This document shows, one piece after another, positions 51,194-60,006 of a stretch of DNA of 64,000 bases. Position 1 is the first letter of the stretch; each line of letters starts with the position of its first letter. The DNA comes from Gp6-AA40 sp035496255 (lineage in GTDB: Bacteria; Acidobacteriota; Vicinamibacteria; Vicinamibacterales; UBA2999): NCBI GenBank assembly GCA_035496255.1, contig DATJEU010000122.1, positions 18,195-82,194 of the forward strand, read 5' to 3'. Position numbers and translations under genes: made by a program. The notes under the pieces are model-generated. The model was not told the DNA's origin and did no database searches. It saw only the letters and a list, made by a program, of their open reading frames with translations.

Positions 51194-52135
51194 TTAGTCG
51201 TGTGCCGCCTGCAGAATCGTGTGGGTCGAGCCTGCGGCGGAGATGGTCCCGATGCGACCGACGTCGTCCCTGTTGGCATCGACGTGGTACTTCACGTCCT
51301 TCGTGCCGGTGCCGGTCGCGTTTTCCTTGATGTGCACCCACGACACGTTCGGTTCGGCGCTCCAGGCGCAACCCGGCGACGTGATCACCTTGAAGGAGCC
51401 GTCGCCACCTTTCTGCGAGATGGTGCGGAAATAGGGATCGATGTCGTAGGTGCATTCCGGCGAGGGCGGAGGTTCCGGAGCGGGTCCCGGTTCCGGTGTC
51501 GGCGACGGCCCCGGCGCGGCCGCAGGCGCCGACTGATTGACGGTGAACGAGACGCCCGCGATAGTGACGACGCCCGAGCGTGATGCCGCCGTGTTGGCCG
51601 CGACTGTGATCGTGACCTTGTCGCTGCCGCTGCTGGTGGCGGGCGTTGCCCGCAGCCAATCCACGGACGCCGACGTGGTCCACGCGCATCCGGCCAGCGA
51701 GGTCACGTCGGTGGCGGTCGTCCCGCCTGCCGCGCCGATGGTCGCAACCGCTGGCGAGATCGTGAAGCTGCAGGGCGCCGCGGCCTGACTGATCGTGTAG
51801 CGCGTCCCACTGACGACAATGGTCCCGCTGCGCACGGCCGCCTGGGGATTCGACGCGGCAGTCAGCGAGATCGATGCCTCGCCCTGACCGGAGGCGGGTG
51901 AGACCTGGATCCATGACGCTTCGCTGGCCGCGGTCCACGTGCACTCGCGTTCCGCCTGGAGGCCGACGTCGACGCGTCCGCCACCGGCCGGCATGGTCGG
52001 CGTGGTGGCCAGCGAGATCTGGCAGCGTGTGCTGCTCGTGCTTGGAGCGGTAACTTCGGTGACGCTGGTCGAACCGCACGCGATTAACGGGAGGAAGGCA
52101 ACGAAGAGCAGGGTCCGCAAGATCAACCGTTTCAC
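51194..52135 (-). CDS. Lipoprotein with three BACON-type domains
   Basis: The protein of about 313 residues (GTG start at 52135) has a lipobox LPLIACGS and three BACON-like Ig repeats. Each has a Cys near its start, a CxWTxxxxxxWixv segment and a final TISQAA, FTVNQSA or THTILQA strand. A Pro-rich linker (PGPSPTPEPGPAPEPPPSPE) separates repeats two and three. BACON domains are thought to bind carbohydrates or surface ligands. The next gene on the strand encodes an outer-membrane barrel. Confidence 0.83.
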   Translation of the reverse strand: MKRLILRTLLFVAFLPLIACGSTSVTEVTAPSTSSTRCQISLATTPTMPAGGGRVDVGLQAERECTWTAASEASWIQVSPASGQGEASISLTAASNPQAAVRSGTIVVSGTRYTISQAAAPCSFTISPAVATIGAAGGTTATDVTSLAGCAWTTSASVDWLRATPATSSGSDKVTITVAANTAASRSGVVTIAGVSFTVNQSAPAAAPGPSPTPEPGPAPEPPPSPECTYDIDPYFRTISQKGGDGSFKVITSPGCAWSAEPNVSWVHIKENATGTGTKDVKYHVDANRDDVGRIGTISAAGSTHTILQAAHD

Positions 52136-52237
52136 CACGGCCCCGGAGCGATGCATGGACTTCGCCAGCCCGGCGCGGCGGGCGAAGACCCGCGGGTCGC
52201 AGTGTTACGATGAGTCGGAACGATCACCGATCAAGAG

Positions 52238-53635
52238 ATGGGTAAAACACTCCTGCAGAAGGTGTGGGAACTCCACACCGTGCGGCGGCTTCCAACCGGT
52301 CAGACGCAGTTGTTCATCGGCCTGCACCTCGTCCATGAGGTAACGAGCCCCCAGGCCTTCGACGCCTTGCGTCAGCGCGGCTGGAAGGTGGCGCGTCTCG
52401 ACCGCACGTTCGCGACCGTCGATCACATCGTGCCGACGCGCGATCGGCAGCGCCCGTTCCTCGACGTGCTGGCCGAGGACATGATGGCGGCGCTCGAGCG
52501 GAACTGCCGCGATTTCGGCGTCCGCCTCGCCGGCCTTGGCGACCAGCGCCAGGGCATCGTGCACGTCATTGGTCCCGAGCTCGGCCTCACGCAACCCGGG
52601 ATGACGATTGCCTGTGGCGACAGTCACACCTCGACGCACGGCGCGTTCGGGTCAATCGCGTTCGGCATCGGCACGTCGCAGGTGCGCGACGTCCTCGCCT
52701 CGCAGTGCCTGGCACTCGACCCGCTGAAGGTGCGCCGCATCAAGGTGACCGGCCAGTTGCCCAGAGGCGTGTACGCCAAGGACGTGATTCTGACGATCAT
52801 CCAGCGGCTCGGCGTCGGCGGTGGCAATGGCTATGCCTACGAGTACGCCGGCGACACCGTCGAGCGGATGTCGATGGATGAGCGGATGACCATCTGCAAC
52901 ATGTCGATCGAGGGCGGTGCACGCGTCGGCTACGTGAATCCGGACGACACGACGTTCGAATACATGAAGGGACGGCAATTCGCGCCGTCGGGTGACGGCT
53001 TCGAGCGCGCGAAGACGTGGTGGCGTTCGATCGCATCGGATGCCGATGCGCGCTATGACGATGAGGTCGAGATTCGCGCGGAAGAGATGACGCCGGTGGT
53101 CACGTGGGGCGTCAACCCGGGTCAGTCGATCGGCGTTGACGGTCAGGTCCCGGCGCCTGACGGTGGTTCCGACGCGCAGGCGATCACGGACGCCCTCGAT
53201 TACATGGGACTGACTCCGGGCCAGCGCATCGCCGGGATGAAGGTGGACGTCGCCTTCATCGGCTCGTGCACGAACGGGCGGCTCTCGGACTTGCGTGAAG
53301 CGGCGCGGATCGTTCAGGGCCGTCACGTCGCTCCCGGGGTCAAGGCGCTGGTGGTGCCCGGCTCCGACTCGGTGAGCCGTGCCGCCGAACGCGAGGGGTT
53401 GGCCGACGCGTTTCGGGCCGCCGGCTTCGAGTGGCGCGGCGCCGGCTGTTCGATGTGCCTCGGCATGAACCCGGACAAGCTCGAGGGCCATCAGGTCTGC
53501 GCCGCCTCGTCGAACCGCAATTTCAAGGGGCGGCAGGGAAGTCCCACCGGCCGGACGCTGCTCATGAGTCCGGCGATGGTCGCCGCCGCGGCGGTGGCAG
53601 GGGTCGTCACCGACGTTCGGGAGCTCGTGGACTGA
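52238..53635 (+). CDS. leuC: 3-isopropylmalate dehydratase large subunit
   Basis: The 465-residue protein has aconitase-family motifs: VHVIGPELGLTQPGMTIACGDSHTSTHGAFGSIAFGIGTS, the cluster cysteines in FIGSCTNGRLSDL and GCSMCLGMNPD, and the terminal GRTLLMSPAMVAAAAV. It catalyses the second step of leucine synthesis with LeuD, encoded immediately downstream with a TGATG overlap. The regulator LysR and leuA lie on the far side of leuD. No leuB is in the window. Confidence 0.97.
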   Translation: MGKTLLQKVWELHTVRRLPTGQTQLFIGLHLVHEVTSPQAFDALRQRGWKVARLDRTFATVDHIVPTRDRQRPFLDVLAEDMMAALERNCRDFGVRLAGLGDQRQGIVHVIGPELGLTQPGMTIACGDSHTSTHGAFGSIAFGIGTSQVRDVLASQCLALDPLKVRRIKVTGQLPRGVYAKDVILTIIQRLGVGGGNGYAYEYAGDTVERMSMDERMTICNMSIEGGARVGYVNPDDTTFEYMKGRQFAPSGDGFERAKTWWRSIASDADARYDDEVEIRAEEMTPVVTWGVNPGQSIGVDGQVPAPDGGSDAQAITDALDYMGLTPGQRIAGMKVDVAFIGSCTNGRLSDLREAARIVQGRHVAPGVKALVVPGSDSVSRAAEREGLADAFRAAGFEWRGAGCSMCLGMNPDKLEGHQVCAASSNRNFKGRQGSPTGRTLLMSPAMVAAAAVAGVVTDVRELVD

Positions 53636-54234
53636 TGGGCGCCATTACCAGCGTCACCGGTCGTGGCCTGCCCTTGCGCGGCGATGACATCGACACCGAT
53701 CGGATCATGCCGGCGCGGTTCCTGCGCGGCATCAGCTTCGACGGGCTCGAACAGCACGTGTTCGAGGACGATCGATCGAAGCCGATGCATCCGTACAACC
53801 GTCATCCGTTCGACGTCTCGCAGTACCGGGGGGCCTCGGTGTTGATCGTCAACCGGAACTTCGGTTGCGGGTCGTCGCGTGAGCATGCGCCGCAGGGCCT
53901 GCATCGCTGGGGCATCCAGGCGATCATCGGCGAATCGTTCGCCGAGATCTTCTTCGGCAACGCCGGGATGATCGGCATGCCGTGCGTGACCGCGGCGCCG
54001 GCGGATATCGAGCGGTTGATGGAGCTCGTGGAGAAGCAGCCGCAGGCGCCGCTGACGATCGATCTCGCCGCCGGCCTGTGCGACGTCGCCGGCTTCCGCT
54101 GTCAGGTGTCAGTGCCGCCGAAGGTACGGGAAGCCTTCATCACGGGCGCGTGGGATACGACCGGGATGCTGCTCGATCATTTCGAGCAGGTGGAACAGAC
54201 CGCCGATCGTCTACCGTACGTCCACGGATTTTAA
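53635..54234 (+). CDS. leuD: 3-isopropylmalate dehydratase small subunit
   Basis: The 199-residue protein has GDDIDTDRIMPARFLRGI, VNRNFGCGSSREHAPQGL and FFGNAGMIGMP, typical of LeuD swivel domains. It forms the isomerase with LeuC. The start ATG overlaps the leuC stop; an upstream in-frame extension belongs to leuC in another frame. It converges with the LysR gene, with stop codons adjacent. Confidence 0.95.
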   Translation: MGAITSVTGRGLPLRGDDIDTDRIMPARFLRGISFDGLEQHVFEDDRSKPMHPYNRHPFDVSQYRGASVLIVNRNFGCGSSREHAPQGLHRWGIQAIIGESFAEIFFGNAGMIGMPCVTAAPADIERLMELVEKQPQAPLTIDLAAGLCDVAGFRCQVSVPPKVREAFITGAWDTTGMLLDHFEQVEQTADRLPYVHGF

Positions 54235-55152
54235 TCAGGCTTTTTCCTTGTCCGTGGCCGCCTCTTTCGTGCGCGGTCTCGTGGCTTCGACGTCCGCGAG
54301 GAATGCCGCGGCGGCGTGCGATCGCTCGCCGCCCTTCCTGAAGACGAGGCGCACCTGGCGGCGCAGCCGGACCTCGGGCATCGCCAGCGCCACGAGCTCG
54401 CCGCGCGCGATCTCCGACTCGGCACAGCGCCGCGGCAGCAGCGCGACGCCCATCTGCATCGCGACGGCGCGCTTGATGCCCTCGAGGCTCGGCAGCGAGA
54501 TCAGGATGTTGGCCGGAATGTGATGCTGTTCGAACAGCCGCAGCACGCGATCGCGCACGTGCGACGGATCGTTGTGGGCGATCACGGTCTGTCGCGCGCA
54601 TTCCGAGAGCGTGACTTCCTTGCTGCCGGCCAGCGGATGCGATGGATGCACGAGCATTACGAGCTCGTCATGCCCCAGGACAATGGCGCCAAGGCGCGCC
54701 TCGGCGGGCTGGAACGTGAGGACCCCGAAGTCGAGTGTCCCTTGCGCGACCTCGGCGCCGACCATTCGCGCCGGAATGCGGCGCACATCGACGTGCACGA
54801 GCGGGTGAGTCGTCCGGAACTTCGCGATCAGCGGCAGCACGACGTGCACCGACGCTTCGTTGGCGCCGATCAGGATCCGGCCACGGCGCAGGTCGCGAAG
54901 GTCCTTGACCGCGTTTTCCGCTTCTTCCGACAGCCGGAGCAGGCGCTCGGCGTAGTCGCGAAGCAGCCGGCCGGCTTCCGTCAGCGTGGCGTCCTTGGTC
55001 GCGCGGTCGAACAGCCGCTCGCCGACGCTGTCTTCGAGGCGGCGGACGGCCTGGCTGACTGCCGGCTGAGTCCGGTGCAGCTTCATGGCCGCCCGTGAGA
55101 AGCTCCGTTCGGCCGCAACCTTAAGAAAGACGCGTAATTCGGTCAGTTCCAC
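54235..55152 (-). CDS. LysR-family transcriptional regulator
   Basis: The 305-residue protein has an N-terminal helix-turn-helix (LRVFLKVAAERSFSRAAMKLHRTQPAVSQAVRRLEDSVGERLFDR) and a periplasmic-binding-like sensor domain (GRILIGANEASVHVVLPLIAKF, VGAEVAQGTLDFGVL). It is divergent from leuA across a 140-base AT-rich region and convergent with leuCD. By position it probably controls leucine synthesis, perhaps responding to a pathway intermediate. A basic tail (RPRTKEAATDKEKA) is not part of the domain. Confidence 0.9.
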   Translation of the reverse strand: MELTELRVFLKVAAERSFSRAAMKLHRTQPAVSQAVRRLEDSVGERLFDRATKDATLTEAGRLLRDYAERLLRLSEEAENAVKDLRDLRRGRILIGANEASVHVVLPLIAKFRTTHPLVHVDVRRIPARMVGAEVAQGTLDFGVLTFQPAEARLGAIVLGHDELVMLVHPSHPLAGSKEVTLSECARQTVIAHNDPSHVRDRVLRLFEQHHIPANILISLPSLEGIKRAVAMQMGVALLPRRCAESEIARGELVALAMPEVRLRRQVRLVFRKGGERSHAAAAFLADVEATRPRTKEAATDKEKA

Positions 55153-55173
55153 CGGCTCACCTGCAGTGAGGTG

Positions 55174-55243
55174 GATAATAAGCGATCATAATCCAAGCAG
55201 AATAATTATCAGTTTGACAGATATTCCGGGGGTGCCGTTTACT
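55174..55243 (+). promoter_or_regulatory. leuA promoter and LysR-site region
   Basis: An AT-rich stretch contains GATAAT (55174-55179) and ATTATC (55205-55210), an inverted pair suitable for a LysR dimer. It is followed by TTGACA (55214-55219) and TTTACT (55238-55243) at 18-base spacing, a good sigma-70-type promoter toward leuA. Confidence 0.6.
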
Positions 55244-55292
55244 GAAGGACACGGCGGCCTCCACACTGGGCGGAGGCGGGAGGGATCTCCAC

Positions 55293-56546
55293 ATGGCGCA
55301 GGAACAGGTCCGGATTTTCGACACCACGTTGCGGGACGGCGAGCAGGCCCCCGGCTTTTCGCTGCGGCCGGCGGAAAAGCTGGCGCTGGCGCGACAGCTC
55401 GACGCCCTTGGTGTCGACATCATCGAGGCCGGTTTTCCGATCGCCTCGCCGGCGGATGCCGAAGCGGTGCGGACGATTGCCACCGAAGTGCGGCGGCCCG
55501 TGATCGCATGCCTGGCACGCTGTCATCGCGCCGATCTGGAAAGGGCGGCGTGGGCGATTCAGCCGGCGGCCCAGGGTCGCATCCACACCTTCATCGCGAC
55601 GTCGGATCTGCACCTGCAGGCCAAGCTTCGCATTTCACGCGAGCAGTGCATCGAGGCGGCGGTCGATGCCGTGCGCTACGCGCGTCACCACACCTTCGAC
55701 GTGCAGTTCTCGGCGGAGGACGCCACGCGCAGCGACTTCGATTTCCTGTGCCGGATCATCGAGGCGGTGATCAGGGTTGGCGCGAACACGATCAACCTGC
55801 CCGACACGGTCGGTTACACCACGCCCGACGAAACGATGGATTTCTTCCGGGCGATTCGCGAGCGCGTGCCCAATGCCGACACGGTCACGTTCAGCGCCCA
55901 TTGTCACGACGATCTCGGCCTCGGCGTCGCCAACTCGCTGGCGGCGGTCCAGGGCGGCGCGCGTCAGGTCGAGTGCACGATCAACGGGATCGGTGAGCGC
56001 GCCGGCAACGCGGCGCTTGAAGAGATCGTGATGGCGCTGCACGTGCGCGGCGACCGCATGCCGTATGCCGTCGGCGTCAACAAGAAAGAGATCTATCCGA
56101 CCAGCGAGATGCTCACGCGATTCACCGGGCAATCCGTCCAGGTGAACAAGGCGGTCGTCGGCCGCAACGCCTTCGCGCACGAGGCCGGCATCCATCAGGA
56201 CGGCATCCTCAAGGATCGCCGCACCTACGAGATCATGCGGGCCGAGGACGTGGGCGAGCCGTGGAACCCGCTGGTGCTCGTCAAGCATTCAGGCCGTCAC
56301 GCCGTCAACCAGCGCTGCAGCGAGCTTGGCCTGCAGCTCGAAGGCGATCAACTGATCGAGGTCTATCGGTCGTTGATGTCGATCGCCGACGACCGGAAGG
56401 TGATCACCGACAACGATATTCGTGCCGTGGTCGCCGCCGCCCGCAGCGAGCAGGTGACCTTGCAAGAGGCGATCGACCCGTTCGACACGCCCGCCGTCGC
56501 CCACGCCGCGCCCGTCCAGGAAGCCGGCTACGGGCACGGGGTGTAG
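55293..56546 (+). CDS. leuA: 2-isopropylmalate synthase lacking the regulatory C-terminal domain
   Basis: The 417-residue protein has the HMGL-like catalytic barrel: FDTTLRDGEQAPGFSL, DIIEAGFPIASPAD, FSAEDATRSDFDFL, LPDTVGYTTPDE, SAHCHDDLGLGVANSLAAVQGGARQVECTINGIGERAGN. The linker region (NAFAHEAGIHQDGILKDRRTYEIM) follows. It stops about 100 residues short of typical LeuA (about 515), lacking the LeuA dimer/leucine-binding domain. Feedback insensitivity is therefore predicted; a homocitrate- or citramalate-synthase role cannot be excluded. leuCD nearby supports LeuA. Confidence 0.88.
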   Translation: MAQEQVRIFDTTLRDGEQAPGFSLRPAEKLALARQLDALGVDIIEAGFPIASPADAEAVRTIATEVRRPVIACLARCHRADLERAAWAIQPAAQGRIHTFIATSDLHLQAKLRISREQCIEAAVDAVRYARHHTFDVQFSAEDATRSDFDFLCRIIEAVIRVGANTINLPDTVGYTTPDETMDFFRAIRERVPNADTVTFSAHCHDDLGLGVANSLAAVQGGARQVECTINGIGERAGNAALEEIVMALHVRGDRMPYAVGVNKKEIYPTSEMLTRFTGQSVQVNKAVVGRNAFAHEAGIHQDGILKDRRTYEIMRAEDVGEPWNPLVLVKHSGRHAVNQRCSELGLQLEGDQLIEVYRSLMSIADDRKVITDNDIRAVVAAARSEQVTLQEAIDPFDTPAVAHAAPVQEAGYGHGV

Positions 56547-56562
56547 CGTCTGCTGGACCATG

Positions 56563-56610
56563 AAGGCCCGGCCTCCCGGTGCTGCTAGCAGCCACAGGAC
56601 GGCGGGCCTT
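56563..56610. terminator. Inverted repeat between convergent leuA and histidine phosphatase genes
   Basis: AAGGCCCG (56563-56570) and CGGGCCTT (56603-56610) pair across a 32-base interval containing a smaller stem, GCTG-CTA-GCAG. It is placed to terminate transcription from both sides, with TT after the right arm. Confidence 0.5.
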
Positions 56611-56631
56611 TACGACTCCCCGGTGACGGGG

Positions 56632-57231
56632 TTACCCCGGACAGCTCGTCGACTGGTTGTTCAATCCTTCGAAGTCTTTTCTGAATGTCGCCGTCACGAA
56701 CCCGTTGACGTTGACCAGTTTCACAACGTAGAGCGAGTCGTAGTCGCCGGAGGTCCATGCCGGCGCGGTCACTCCCGCGTCGTACTTGTTCAGGATCATC
56801 TGGACGGCCTTCACCAGGTAGGCGTGTTCCCAGGCGACGAACACCCTCGAGTTCGAGTACGAGCTGCTGGTAAGGGCGTTGGTCAGCGACGTGACGTCGG
56901 CGTAGCCGTAATGCGCGTTCACGGGGAGACCCAGACGAACGGCCATCGGTTCGATGGTGGCCAGCGGCCGCACGTAGTAGTACGAGCCGGCCGAATCGGC
57001 GATCTTCGGCGTCGGACTGGGCGCGAAGAGATAGGCCGGCTTGCCGTAGCGCGGAATCAGCGCGTCGTACAGGTAGATCGCGCGATTGAACCCCTGGCAC
57101 GTCAGTTGGCCGTAGCCGCCTGACGGCTTCTCGCCGTGACGGAAGAACACGATCGTTTCAGTCGTCGTCGTCGCCTGTGCGACCGACGCACACAAACAGA
57201 GCAGCAGCGCCGCCAGACCAGTCTTGCGCAT
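56632..57231 (-). CDS. Secreted histidine-phosphatase-family protein
   Basis: The 199-residue protein has a signal peptide (GLAALLLCLCASVAQA), then TETIVFFRHGEKPSGGYGQLTCQGFNRAIYLYDAL with the RHG catalytic histidine. A later AWEHAYLVKAVQMIL holds the second histidine. The length is short for acid phosphatases but complete for small exported members. The substrate is unknown. Two or three cysteines remain after processing. It lies downstream of the MscS gene end, convergent with leuA. Confidence 0.78.
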   Translation of the reverse strand: MRKTGLAALLLCLCASVAQATTTTETIVFFRHGEKPSGGYGQLTCQGFNRAIYLYDALIPRYGKPAYLFAPSPTPKIADSAGSYYYVRPLATIEPMAVRLGLPVNAHYGYADVTSLTNALTSSSYSNSRVFVAWEHAYLVKAVQMILNKYDAGVTAPAWTSGDYDSLYVVKLVNVNGFVTATFRKDFEGLNNQSTSCPG

Positions 57232-57257
57232 GACACCTCGGAGTTGTTGGGAGTGCG

Positions 57258-58373
57258 TTAGAGCGTACGGTCTGGGGCAGGAGCGTTCAAGCTGAGCGGG
57301 GTCTCGAACGACACGTTCATCGTCGGCTTCGGCAGATCGATGCCCCGTGCCTTCAGCGTGGCGGCGATGCGGGCGAGGAGCTCGCGTCCAACCGTCCACT
57401 GCCTGAGCGGAACCGTTTTGATCCGGCCCTTGACGGTGTATTGACCCGGTTCCAGCGCCACCATGCCGTAGAGCTCGAACGGCGCGAGGATGTGCGGCTT
57501 GAACGCGTCATCCTGTTCGACCGAGTTGGCCGCATCGCGAATCGCCGCGCTGACGGCATCCGGATCCTGTTCGAGCGGCAGCGGCACGCTCAGCACGAAG
57601 TACGAGAAGTCCTTCGACTTGTTCGCGAGCGTCTTCACCTCGCCATTCGGAAATACGTGAACGGTGCCTTCTTCATCTCGCAGCACGATCGTGCGCAGGT
57701 TGACCTCTTCGATCAGGCCGCCCTGTCCGTTCACCACCGCGACGTCGCCGACGCGGACCTGATCCTCGAGGATCAGGAAGAAACCGGAGATGACGTCGCG
57801 CACCAGCGTCTGCGCACCGAAGCCGACGGCGAGCCCGACGATCCCCGCGCCGGTCAGGATGGCGGACGTGTCGACGTCCAATTCGCGCAGAATCATCAGC
57901 CCCGCGATCGGAATCACGACGGCGGTCAGCGTCTTCTGCAGAATCCGGCTGAGCGTCTGCGCGCGCTTGCGCCGCTCGATCACGTCGAGCCCGGTGCCGG
58001 TGCTCATTTCCGCCTCGAACCGCAGCGCTGCGGCCGAGCCGATGCGGATGACGAAGTACGCCGCCACCGCCACGAAGGCGATGCGCAGGCCCTGGCGCAG
58101 GCCCCATTGCGCCAGCGCCTCAGGACTGCTGCCGACGGTCGTCTTCACGCCGGCGTATCGCAGTGCCGGAAGCAGGAGCGCGGCCGCGGTGATCAGGAAG
58201 ATGACGACGCGGACGATGCGGCGCGGGTGATCGATGAACTGGCGATGGGCAACGGTCGGAGTGATCGTGCGGAGGCCGGAATCGACGAGCCGCGCGACGA
58301 CATCCGCCACGAGCAGCGCCGCCGCCAGCACCACGCCGACGGCGACGGAGATGGAGATGGGGTCGGCTTTCAC
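57258..58373 (-). CDS. MscS-family mechanosensitive channel
   Basis: The 371-residue protein has four N-terminal membrane segments and the MscS pore helix and beta domain: ILTGAGIVGLAVGFGAQTLVRDVISGFFLILEDQVRVGDVAVVNGQGG, then VNLRTIVLRDEEGTVHVFPNGEV. The C-terminal vestibule contains YFVLSVPLPLEQD. It relieves turgor on osmotic downshift. The GTG start directly follows the TAA of the HtrA-like gene, so it is in the Hsp20-HtrA stress operon. Confidence 0.93.
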   Translation of the reverse strand: MKADPISISVAVGVVLAAALLVADVVARLVDSGLRTITPTVAHRQFIDHPRRIVRVVIFLITAAALLLPALRYAGVKTTVGSSPEALAQWGLRQGLRIAFVAVAAYFVIRIGSAAALRFEAEMSTGTGLDVIERRKRAQTLSRILQKTLTAVVIPIAGLMILRELDVDTSAILTGAGIVGLAVGFGAQTLVRDVISGFFLILEDQVRVGDVAVVNGQGGLIEEVNLRTIVLRDEEGTVHVFPNGEVKTLANKSKDFSYFVLSVPLPLEQDPDAVSAAIRDAANSVEQDDAFKPHILAPFELYGMVALEPGQYTVKGRIKTVPLRQWTVGRELLARIAATLKARGIDLPKPTMNVSFETPLSLNAPAPDRTL

Positions 58374-59555
58374 TTACGGTGTGATCGGAATCTTCAGATC
58401 CATCCGCCGGCCGTTGCGGACGATGCCGAAGGTCGCGGTGCTGCCGATGGCGGCATCCTGAATCTCGCGTGAGAGTTCGCTGCCATCAGCGATGGCCTTG
58501 CCGTTGAAGTCGAGGATGATGTCGCCCGGCTGCAAGCCGCTGCGCATGGCCGACGAGTTCCGGCTCAGGGATCGAACGAGCACGCCCCGGGCCGAGGGCG
58601 CATTCAGCTCCTGTGCAATCTCGGTAGTCACCGGCATGATCTCGACGTAACCGATCGAGCCGCGCCGCACCTGGTGATACTTCTGCAGGTCGCCCGCGAC
58701 CTTGCGGGCGAGATTGCTGGGCACGGCGAACCCGATGCCCTGGTAGCCGCCGCTCTCGCTGTAGATCGCGGTGTTGATGCCGACCAGCTCGCCACGCGCG
58801 TTGATTAGTGCGCCGCCCGAGTTACCCGGATTGATCGCGGCATCGGTCTGAATGAAGTCCTCGTACTGGGACAGGCCGACGTTGTGACGGCCCGTCGCGG
58901 AGACGATGCCCAGCGAGACGCTCTGGTTGAGCGCATACGGATTGCCGATCGCCAGGACCCATTCAGCGACCTTCAGCCGAGACGAATCGCCCCACGACAT
59001 CGTCGGCAGACCGCGTCCGTTGACCTTGATCAACGCGAGGTCGGTGCCCGGATCGACGCCGACGATCTGCGCCGGCATCTCGCGCTTGTCCGAGAGCGAG
59101 ACCGACAATTCGATGTCCGACAGCGAGATGTTGCGCTGTTCACCGGTGACGACGTGATTGTTGGTGAGGATGTAGCCGTCGGCGCTGATGATGACGCCGG
59201 AGCCGAGACTGTTGGCGACACTGGGCCGCGAGCCGTAGACGTCGCCGGGATCGCCGAAGAAGAACTGGAAAAACGGATCGCTGGCGTACGGTGAGTTGCG
59301 GCGGCGGATCAACTGCTTCGACGAGATGTTCGCGACGGCGGGCACGGTACGTTCAGCGACGCTCGAGAAGTCAGGCAGGGCGGCGACGGCGGCGGCGGCG
59401 ATCCGTCCCGCCGGTGCGGCCACGGGCGTCTGTGTCTGCTGCGCCGGGACCTGCGCGAAGGCCTCGTCGGCGGCGCGCATGCGCGCAGTGATCACCATGC
59501 CGGCCACGAGTCCGGAGACGAGCAAGATCAGGGCAACTACCAGTCGTCGAGCCAT
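58374..59555 (-). CDS. Membrane-anchored HtrA/DegS-like serine protease with one PDZ domain
   Basis: The 393-residue protein has an N-terminal membrane anchor (LVVALILLVSGLVAGMVITA). Its trypsin-like domain has catalytic His in ILTNNHVV, Asp in GTDLALIKV and Ser in NPGNSGGALINARGELVGINTAI. One PDZ domain follows (GVLVRSLSRNSSAMRSGLQPGDIILDFNGKAI). A single PDZ plus anchor is DegS-like. It degrades or senses misfolded envelope proteins. It sits between Hsp20 and MscS genes on one strand with almost no gaps. Confidence 0.93.
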   Translation of the reverse strand: MARRLVVALILLVSGLVAGMVITARMRAADEAFAQVPAQQTQTPVAAPAGRIAAAAVAALPDFSSVAERTVPAVANISSKQLIRRRNSPYASDPFFQFFFGDPGDVYGSRPSVANSLGSGVIISADGYILTNNHVVTGEQRNISLSDIELSVSLSDKREMPAQIVGVDPGTDLALIKVNGRGLPTMSWGDSSRLKVAEWVLAIGNPYALNQSVSLGIVSATGRHNVGLSQYEDFIQTDAAINPGNSGGALINARGELVGINTAIYSESGGYQGIGFAVPSNLARKVAGDLQKYHQVRRGSIGYVEIMPVTTEIAQELNAPSARGVLVRSLSRNSSAMRSGLQPGDIILDFNGKAIADGSELSREIQDAAIGSTATFGIVRNGRRMDLKIPITP

Positions 59556-59561
59556 AAGCGT

Positions 59562-59963
59562 TCAGCCGATGTGAATGCGCCGCGTCGCCGCGTCGGCGCT
59601 CTTCGGACAGGTCACGGTCAGCAGCCCTTGCCCGAGGTCGGCGCGGATGGCGTCGCTGTCGATCGGGATTGGCAACTGGAACGTTCGCGTGAAGCTGCCG
59701 TGGCCGCGTTCGACGCGGTGGAATTGCTCGCACGTCGAGGCGTGCGCCCGCCGGATGCCCGACAGCGTCAGGCGGCCGTCGTGAAAGTGGATCTGGATGT
59801 CGTCGCGGGAGAGGCCTGGCAGTTCGGCGGTCAGCACGTAGGCATCCGCCGTCTCGTGCAGATCGACGGGAGGCTTCCAGCCGGCCGGTCCGGGCGCAAA
59901 GCGGTCCAGCCGCTGCTGTATGGCCAGAAGGTCGCGAATCGGGTCCCAGCGCACGAAGGCCAC
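59562..59963 (-). CDS. Hsp20/alpha-crystallin small heat-shock protein
   Basis: The 133-residue protein has the alpha-crystallin core: PPVDLHETADAYVLTAELPGLSRDDIQIHFHDGRLTLSGIRR, then FHRVERGHGSFTRTFQLPIPIDSDAIRADLGQGLLTVTCPK. It is an ATP-independent holdase. It is the first gene of an operon with the HtrA-like protease (6-base gap) and MscS, a coherent envelope/protein stress unit. It is divergent from the EF-P gene. Confidence 0.93.
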   Translation of the reverse strand: MAFVRWDPIRDLLAIQQRLDRFAPGPAGWKPPVDLHETADAYVLTAELPGLSRDDIQIHFHDGRLTLSGIRRAHASTCEQFHRVERGHGSFTRTFQLPIPIDSDAIRADLGQGLLTVTCPKSADAATRRIHIG

Positions 59964-60006
59964 AACATCCCTATGCTACGATCGTCAGGTTCTACACCGC
60001 AAAAAT

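Noticed and set aside
49992..52079. A 695-residue protein extending the outer-membrane barrel upstream
   Set aside because: The upstream part is an out-of-frame reading of the BACON lipoprotein gene. The ATG at 51185 gives a proper signal peptide.
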